In this document: piece after piece, positions 53,671 through 57,832 of the stretch
Position numbering within the stretch: the first letter of the stretch is position 1
Layout: each line of letters opens with the position of its first letter
Source of the DNA: Tabrizicola oligotrophica
GTDB taxonomy: Bacteria; Pseudomonadota; Alphaproteobacteria; Rhodobacterales; Rhodobacteraceae
Assembly: GCF_011008935.1 (NCBI RefSeq)
Contig: NZ_JAAIVJ010000015.1
Location: 1-57,832 of the forward strand
Direction of reading: 5' to 3'
DNA: 57,832 nt
Notes under the pieces: model-generated
Databases searched by the model: none
What the model saw: only the letters and a program-made list of their open reading frames with translations
What the model was told of the DNA's origin: nothing
Program-made: the position numbers and the translations under genes

Positions 53671-54713
53671 CCAAGGGCCGCGTTGTCCTTCTCGACGACC
53701 TCAAGGGCCGCCCGGCCGCCGCGCTGATGGTGGACGGCCAGCTGGAAGATCTGGCGATCGACCCGGAGGGAGAGGCCATCCTGCCCGGCGCGATCTATCG
53801 CGCCATCGCCGACCGTCCGATGAAGGGTCAGGGCGGCATCTTCGTGAAACTGCCGGGCGGGGCTTCGGGCTTCCTGCGGCAGATCTCCGGCATCAGCCCC
53901 GGTCAGCGCCTGCTGGTGCAGGTGACAGGCCCGACGGAACCGGGCAAGGCCACCCCCGTCACTGCGCGGCTTCTCTTCAAGTCGCGCCATGCCATCATCA
54001 CCCCCGACGCCCCCGGCCTGAACATCTCGCGCGCCATCCGCGACGAGGAAACCCGCGCGGCGCTTGGCGATCTGGCCGAAGGCGCCATGGCTGGGGCTGA
54101 CCCGCGGCTTGGCCTGATCCTGCGCTCGGCCGCGGCCGAGGCGGATGAGGACGAGGTGACAGACGACATCGCCGCCATGCGCGATCTCGCCACCGCCCTG
54201 CTCGCCGATCTCGACGGCGGCCCGGAACTCCTGCTCGACGGCCCCTCGGCGCAAGACACCGCCTGGCGCGACTGGAGCCACCCTGCCCCCGACATGGTCG
54301 AGGACCGCGCCGGCAGTTTCGAGGCCTTTGGCGTGCTGGAGGCCATCGAAGCGCTCCTCGCCCCCCGCGTGACCCTGACCGGCGGCGGCCACATGATGAT
54401 CGAACCGACCCGCGCGCTGGTGGCGGTCGACGTCAACACCGGCCCCGACACCTCACCCGCTGCGAGCCTGAAGGCCAATATCGCCGCTGCCCGCGAATTG
54501 CCGCGCCAGTTGCGCCTGCGGGGCCTTGGCGGTCAGGTGGTGGTGGACTTCGCCCCCCAGCCGAAGAAGGACCGCGCGATCCTGGAACAGGTGATCCGCG
54601 CCGCCTTCAAGGGCGAGGGCACCGATGTGACGCTGGCCGGCTGGACCACGCTTGGGCTTTACGAAATGACCCGCCGCCGCGACCGCCTGACGCTGGCCGA
54701 GCTGCTGGCATGA
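53667..54713 (+). CDS. Short RNase E/G family protein
   Basis: A 348-residue member of the RNase E/G family, shorter than E. coli RNase G (489). An S1-like segment is seen at about residues 35-110 ([12 protein letters not shown] to LFKSRHAI), and the catalytic metal-binding strands read [12 protein letters not shown] and QVVVDFAPQ. It ends soon after [10 protein letters not shown], before the zinc-link region that RNase E uses to tetramerise. It probably cleaves single-stranded RNA 5' ends with altered oligomerisation. It overlaps maf (ATGA) and yacG (ATGA). Confidence 0.88.
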   Translation: MTKGRVVLLDDLKGRPAAALMVDGQLEDLAIDPEGEAILPGAIYRAIADRPMKGQGGIFVKLPGGASGFLRQISGISPGQRLLVQVTGPTEPGKATPVTARLLFKSRHAIITPDAPGLNISRAIRDEETRAALGDLAEGAMAGADPRLGLILRSAAAEADEDEVTDDIAAMRDLATALLADLDGGPELLLDGPSAQDTAWRDWSHPAPDMVEDRAGSFEAFGVLEAIEALLAPRVTLTGGGHMMIEPTRALVAVDVNTGPDTSPAASLKANIAAARELPRQLRLRGLGGQVVVDFAPQPKKDRAILEQVIRAAFKGEGTDVTLAGWTTLGLYEMTRRRDRLTLAELLA

Positions 54714-54898
54714 GCTGCCCGATCTGCGCCAAGGCCAGCGATCCGAAGTACCGCCCGTTCTGCTCGCGCCGCTGCGCCGATGTCGATCTGGCGCACTGGA
54801 TGCGCGGCGACTACGCGCTGCCCGCCGACGCGGCAGAGGACGAAACCCCGGCCGATCTCCCCCCCGGCCCGCCCGGCCTTGCTCCGCGCCCGCAATAA
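54710..54898 (+). CDS. yacG: DNA gyrase inhibitor YacG
   Basis: A 62-residue zinc protein with cysteines at positions 3, 6, 18 and 22 (SCPICAK and FCSRRCADVDL) and the following WMRGDYALP, the signature of YacG. E. coli YacG binds GyrB and inhibits gyrase. Its ATG overlaps the RNase E/G stop. The C-terminal tail is Pro-rich. Confidence 0.92.
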   Translation: MSCPICAKASDPKYRPFCSRRCADVDLAHWMRGDYALPADAAEDETPADLPPGPPGLAPRPQ

Positions 54899-54931
54899 AC
54901 GGAAAAGCCGCGAATTTCCGCCAAATCCCTC

Positions 54932-54960
54932 TGGACAGCTCCGCGCCGCTGCACTATCAC
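54932..54960 (+). promoter_or_regulatory. Candidate promoter of tRNA-Phe
   Basis: TGGACA (54932-54937), 17-nt spacer, TATCAC (54955-54960), about 44 nt before the mature tRNA. Spacing and similarity to TTGACA/TATAAT are good for a stable-RNA promoter. Confidence 0.5.
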
Positions 54961-55004
54961 CCGCCCACCAACCAAGGCCGCACCGGAAGGTACCCTTGAA
55001 CAGT

Positions 55005-55080
55005 GCCCAGATAGCTCAGTTGGTAGAGCAGCGGATTGAAAATCCGCGTGTCGCTGGTTCGATTCCGGCTCTGGGCACCA
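55005..55080 (+). tRNA. tRNA-Phe (GAA)
   Basis: 76 nt including an encoded CCA end. The acceptor stem GCCCAGA pairs with TCTGGGC, the D-arm holds AGCTCAGTTGGTAGAGC, the anticodon loop is TTGAAAA with anticodon GAA, and the T-loop is GGTTCGATTCC. The 3' half is probably the attachment site of the element that follows. Confidence 0.97.
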
Positions 55081-55178
55081 CTTAAATCCCTGATATCATT
55101 AGACTTTTATGATCGTCGTTGATCCATTTTGAGCGTCGGATTAGGTTATACACAGTTATACACTCAATCCTTGGCCAC

Positions 55179-56366
55179 ATGACGGATGAATCCCCCAACC
55201 GGGTGACCTCGCTGCGCAAGCTGCGGCCAGGGCTCGCAATCTACATGACGGCGCGCAGCCCGTTCTGGATGGTGCGGCTGCGTGATTCCTCCGAGGGCCG
55301 CTATATCGTCCGGTCGACCAAGGAGACCTCGCGCATCGAAGCCATTGCTGCCGCGAACGAATTCGCCGACTCCTTCTTCAAGAAGGTGAACAGCGATCAA
55401 GCCCGCAAGGCGACCACCAGCTTCGAATATTACGCCACGCAGATGCTGGGGATGCAGAAGGCCTCGGCCAAGACCCACGACAGCGATCGCAAGCTGCTTT
55501 ACCGGCAGAAGGACGGGATCGTCCGTCATTTTGGCGATCATGACGTCAGCAAGATCACCACGAAGATGATCCGGGAATACCTCGTGCAACTCGACAAGAC
55601 GCGCGGGAAGCCCTTGGCCGACTCAACGCGCGCCAAGCATGTCATCGTGATCCGCAAGGTTCTCGCCCTGGCGGTCGAGGATGGGCTCTTGAAGACGATC
55701 CCCGTCATGCCAAAGCAGAAGACGACCGATACGCCCCGTCACACCTTCACCGACGACGAATACAAGAAGTTCATGAAGGCTGGCGCTGACTGCGTCACCC
55801 GTGGCGATGAGGTTCGAGGAATCAAGATCACCGGCCATCACCTGCGGATGTTCAGGTTCCTCGTCCACAGCTTCCTGCGCCCTACCAAGGGCGAGCTGTT
55901 CGGGTTGCGCCACAAGGACATCAAGGTGGGCAGCAAGCCACCGCATCTGGAAATGTCAGTGCATGGGGGCAAGACGGGCAGACGGACCAGCGTGACGATG
56001 CCGATCTGTGTGCCGCTTTATAGGGGGATGCTGAACCCGTTCAGCGAGCAAGGCCCCGACAAGAACGCCTTTGTCTGGATGCCGGAATACACCAACCGAA
56101 CCACGGCGATTGATACAGCACGGCGCATCTTCAACCACATCCTTGCAAAAGCCGATCTGGTGGACGACGAGCGCAAGCTGTCGCCCTATTCCCTGCGCCA
56201 CTATGCGCTGCAATCACGCTTGAGAGCGTCGAACGGCAGGGTGAACATCTACACGCTGGCGAAGAACGCCGGGACGTCCGTGGACCAGCTGGAACGGTTC
56301 TACCTGAAGAAGATGGCCCCGACGAAGGAGATGATCGAGAACTTGCAGTGGCGTGATGAGGTCTGA
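55179..56366 (+). CDS. Tyrosine-type site-specific recombinase (integrase)
   Basis: A 395-residue integrase from the ATG at 55179; upstream codons to a TTG at 55119 look non-coding. Catalytic residues: Arg I in SFLRPTKGELFGLR (about residue 225), Lys in VHGGKTGRR, the box II equivalent LSPYSLRHYALQSR (Tyr replaces the usual His before LRH), and the nucleophile Tyr in DQLERFYLKK. A SAM-like core-binding domain covers about residues 75-185. It would integrate the element into tRNA-Phe. The variant box II is unusual but occurs in some integrases. Confidence 0.9.
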   Translation: MTDESPNRVTSLRKLRPGLAIYMTARSPFWMVRLRDSSEGRYIVRSTKETSRIEAIAAANEFADSFFKKVNSDQARKATTSFEYYATQMLGMQKASAKTHDSDRKLLYRQKDGIVRHFGDHDVSKITTKMIREYLVQLDKTRGKPLADSTRAKHVIVIRKVLALAVEDGLLKTIPVMPKQKTTDTPRHTFTDDEYKKFMKAGADCVTRGDEVRGIKITGHHLRMFRFLVHSFLRPTKGELFGLRHKDIKVGSKPPHLEMSVHGGKTGRRTSVTMPICVPLYRGMLNPFSEQGPDKNAFVWMPEYTNRTTAIDTARRIFNHILAKADLVDDERKLSPYSLRHYALQSRLRASNGRVNIYTLAKNAGTSVDQLERFYLKKMAPTKEMIENLQWRDEV

Positions 56367-56431
56367 TCGCCCTGTGGACCTTTGGGAAAGGCTGTTGGAC
56401 CCCCTCCCGCATCGATAGGAGGACACCGCCC

Positions 56432-56791
56432 ATGGCCCTGACATTCGCCGCCCACAAGAAGCCCCGCACGCTGGATCGTGTCTCGCAGCGCCGCCAGAAG
56501 ATCATCACCGGGATCGACCAGCAGATTGCCGTTCTCGACCAGCATCGCCAAGGACAGCCCGTCAAGAACGCTTGGTTCTGGCAGGATGGCGATGGCCGCT
56601 ACTTCCTGTCGATCCGCTATGGCCGACCCGAGGTCGAACTGGCCAAGGGCATGTTCTCCATCGAATGCGCCGATATCGCCGCTGTGGGGGATGCTCTGAA
56701 GGAGGTCCGGGCGATGGTGCTGAAGGGCAAACTGGACGAGGGTCTTCAGAAAGCCAGCGACACGCTGCGCGCCAAGTTCAAGGCCGATTGA
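56432..56791 (+). CDS. Small protein of unknown function, element cargo
   Basis: A 119-residue protein: a basic N-terminal third (HKKPRTLDRVSQRRQKI) and a compact C-terminal domain with FLSIRYGRPEVELAKGMFSI, then a helical end. It faintly resembles the DUF6641-type proteins of mobile elements, but I am not sure. AGGAGG lies 13 nt upstream of the ATG. It sits between integrase and Rep, so it may be an excision or regulatory factor; that is only a guess from position. Confidence 0.65.
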   Translation: MALTFAAHKKPRTLDRVSQRRQKIITGIDQQIAVLDQHRQGQPVKNAWFWQDGDGRYFLSIRYGRPEVELAKGMFSIECADIAAVGDALKEVRAMVLKGKLDEGLQKASDTLRAKFKAD

Positions 56792-56848
56792 TCAATGGCG
56801 GCATGGGCGACCTTGCCGCAATTTTCGTTACGATTTCAGCTCCACCCC

Positions 56849-56900
56849 GATAAAGAGCAGATAAAGATTAGATAAATACCCTTGATTAACAAAAGGGTAT
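56849..56900 (+). other. Candidate double-strand origin: three 11-bp-spaced GATAAA repeats and a hairpin
   Basis: GATAAA occurs at 56849, 56860 and 56871, exactly 11 bp apart. The perfect inverted repeat ATACCCTT/AAGGGTAT (56876-56883 and 56893-56900, 9-nt loop GATTAACAA) follows directly. Direct repeats plus a nick-site hairpin just upstream of rep are the layout of rolling-circle origins such as that of pMV158, which also has three 11-bp repeats. The hairpin's 3' arm contains the rep ribosome site AAGGG, so folding could also limit Rep synthesis. Confidence 0.6.
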
Positions 56901-56903
56901 TCC

Positions 56904-57377
56904 ATGATCCAATCCGCCTTGAAGCATTTCTACCTAAGGCATCCGGTTCCGAACCCGATCAACATCACCCTGACGCAAAAGCAGGTCGTTGATGGGCAGC
57001 GCATTGATGATGAGATTTCATCAGCGAACTTCAGGCACTTCCGGAACCTGTTGAACAGCCACCTGTTTGGGAACGCTTACAAGCGCCATGGGCGCCAACT
57101 GGCGATGCTGGTGGTCAGAGAGAATGGCGCATGGCATCGCCACCACATCCACGCGATCATCGAAAAGCCGGACCATCTGACCATTGAGGAATTCATCGCG
57201 CTGGTCCTCGACTGCTGGACCAAGACGCGATTTGGATATCGTGAACACCATTTTGAACAGCCTACGACCCAAGAAAGGAAAACAGGATGGCTGAACTACC
57301 TTTTGAAGAAGAGGAGCAAGGACGACCTTGCCTCCTCGATTGATTGGGCCAATTCCACCTGCTTTGAGCGTCGCTGA
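56904..57377 (+). CDS. Small HUH-family rolling-circle replication initiator (Rep)
   Basis: A 157-residue protein with the three ordered Rep motifs: motif I NITLTQ (residues 20-25), motif II HHIHAII with the metal-binding His-Ile-His at 81-83, and motif III NYLLKK with Tyr132 and Lys135 (YxxK). Such enzymes nick the origin through a tyrosine-DNA link to start rolling-circle replication or transfer. It is shorter than plasmid RepB (about 210) and has no helicase part. A candidate origin lies directly upstream. A relaxase or transposase of the HUH class is possible; assignment is by motifs only. Confidence 0.65.
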   Translation: MIQSALKHFYLRHPVPNPINITLTQKQVVDGQRIDDEISSANFRHFRNLLNSHLFGNAYKRHGRQLAMLVVRENGAWHRHHIHAIIEKPDHLTIEEFIALVLDCWTKTRFGYREHHFEQPTTQERKTGWLNYLLKKRSKDDLASSIDWANSTCFERR

Positions 57378-57832
57378 GCACAGTCTCCTTCGCGAACCCA
57401 ATTGATAGCCAGTGGCAGGTCACCTGACCTGAGGAAAGGACCGACAGGGCGTCTGGTCTTTAATTCTTACTGTATTCCAAAGGAACCTGAAGGAAGCCTG
57501 AGCAGGATAAGCAAATGGAAGTCTGATGGCTAAAAGCCAAAGGCCACCAACAGCAAGCCCACAGGCCCCCAATCAAAAAGCTGGCAACCAGCCACCAGAT
57601 CAGCAACTGCATCCTGATAAATCCCAAACAGGAAGCCCCGATCAGCCCCAAGGGGTCAGGTGAGGACAGGGGCAAGGCCCAGATCGCACTCTCCCGGCAA
57701 AGGGCCTGACCTGCCCCCCGGTCGTCCCTCGTTCATAACGAGAGTCCTTGGGGTTGATAGGCATCGGTTTCAGGTCTGGCAAGCGCGCCGGGCGCGTTGC
57801 CATCAAGTAGCTCAAGCGTCCGGCGCGCTTCT
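57378..57832. other. 455-bp non-coding or weakly coding tail of the element
   Basis: No firm gene. The inverted repeat CAGGTCACCTGACCTG (57416-57431) recurs as related half-sites at 57655-57661 (GTCAGGT) and 57705-57713 (CCTGACCTG). A near-palindrome with a GGCAA/TTGCC outer pair and CGCGCC/GGCGCG core lies at about 57778-57801. A 45-codon Pro/Gln-rich frame runs 57526-57663 (plus) with GGAAG upstream; opposite it is a Trp-rich hydrophobic frame (57460-57675, minus). Neither can be called. Confidence 0.45.

Larger units (their letters stand above)
55005..57832 (+). mobile_element. Integrative element at tRNA-Phe (left end; continues past window)
   Basis: A tyrosine recombinase starts 98 nt after tRNA-Phe, and the genes beyond it are unlike the chromosome: AT-richer DNA (clearest at 56800-57500), an unrecognised small gene and a HUH replication initiator with an origin-like region. 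The intact tRNA gene is probably rebuilt by the element's end. The right attachment site, a second copy of the tRNA 3' end, is not inside the window. Confidence 0.8.

Noticed and set aside
57460-57675. A 71-codon Trp-rich hydrophobic frame on the minus strand
   Set aside because: It has a hydrophobic stretch but no clear ribosome site or known family, and the opposite strand is a repetitive low-complexity sequence that would produce such a frame by chance.

Overview
The window is GC-rich (roughly two-thirds G+C by eye) and its gene content and order point to an alphaproteobacterium of the Rhodobacteraceae/Paracoccaceae (Rhodobacter-like). Lineage markers are the DUF2484 genes beside murC, a long terminator-bearing mraZ leader (the UpsM type), a DUF1127 gene followed by CCTCCTCCC hairpin RNAs (the CcsR/cuckoo type), the DUF3572-pleD pair, and the block hisD, UPF0262, small phosphatase, infA, maf, RNase E/G, yacG, tRNA-Phe. 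No searches could be run; family names rest on motifs and recalled family knowledge.

Left part (1-12.4 kb). A large modular surface or secreted protein runs off the left edge. Next is an arsenate operon, ArsR-ArsC fusion, GAPDH-like enzyme and ArsJ, which would convert arsenate to 1-arseno-3-phosphoglycerate and export it. A methionine-catabolic cluster follows: an Lrp-type regulator (MdeR-like) divergent from methionine gamma-lyase (mdeA), a DmdA-family tetrahydrofolate-dependent demethylase, and an E1-type 2-oxoacid dehydrogenase (mdeB). It converges on an amino-acid permease coupled to two DUF2484 genes.

Middle (12.4-41 kb). The dcw cluster runs right to left: mraZ, rsmH, ftsL, ftsI, murE, murF, mraY, murD, a GFA-family gene, ftsW, murG, murC. 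murB, ddl and ftsQAZ do not follow. mraZ is preceded by an attenuator-like leader and by a ladder of TGGGA repeats with 10-bp period, a probable MraZ operator. Further right are a TetR/VOC operon, mrp, DUF1127 with an expanded hairpin RNA array, benE, an MttB-family methyltransferase, a HAD hydrolase, DUF3572/pleD, an ECF sigma module with EF-hand and metal-sensor-like proteins, DUF983, NUDIX, a desaturase with divergent XRE regulator, and two lipoproteins.

Right part (41-57.8 kb). A Tas-like reductase, metG and a GlxA-type regulator lead into the conserved hisD-to-tRNA-Phe block. That block is split by about 4 kb of accessory genes: HxlR regulator with quinone-reductase-like protein, NTF2-like, GNAT and an RTX protein. 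At tRNA-Phe an integrative element begins with a tyrosine recombinase and carries a very small HUH-type replication initiator preceded by iteron-like repeats and a hairpin. It continues past the right edge.

Most notable for follow-up are the expanded CCTCCTCCC array, the HUH/iteron element at tRNA-Phe, the DmdA-family gene inside an mde-type operon, and the mraZ leader with its operator ladder.
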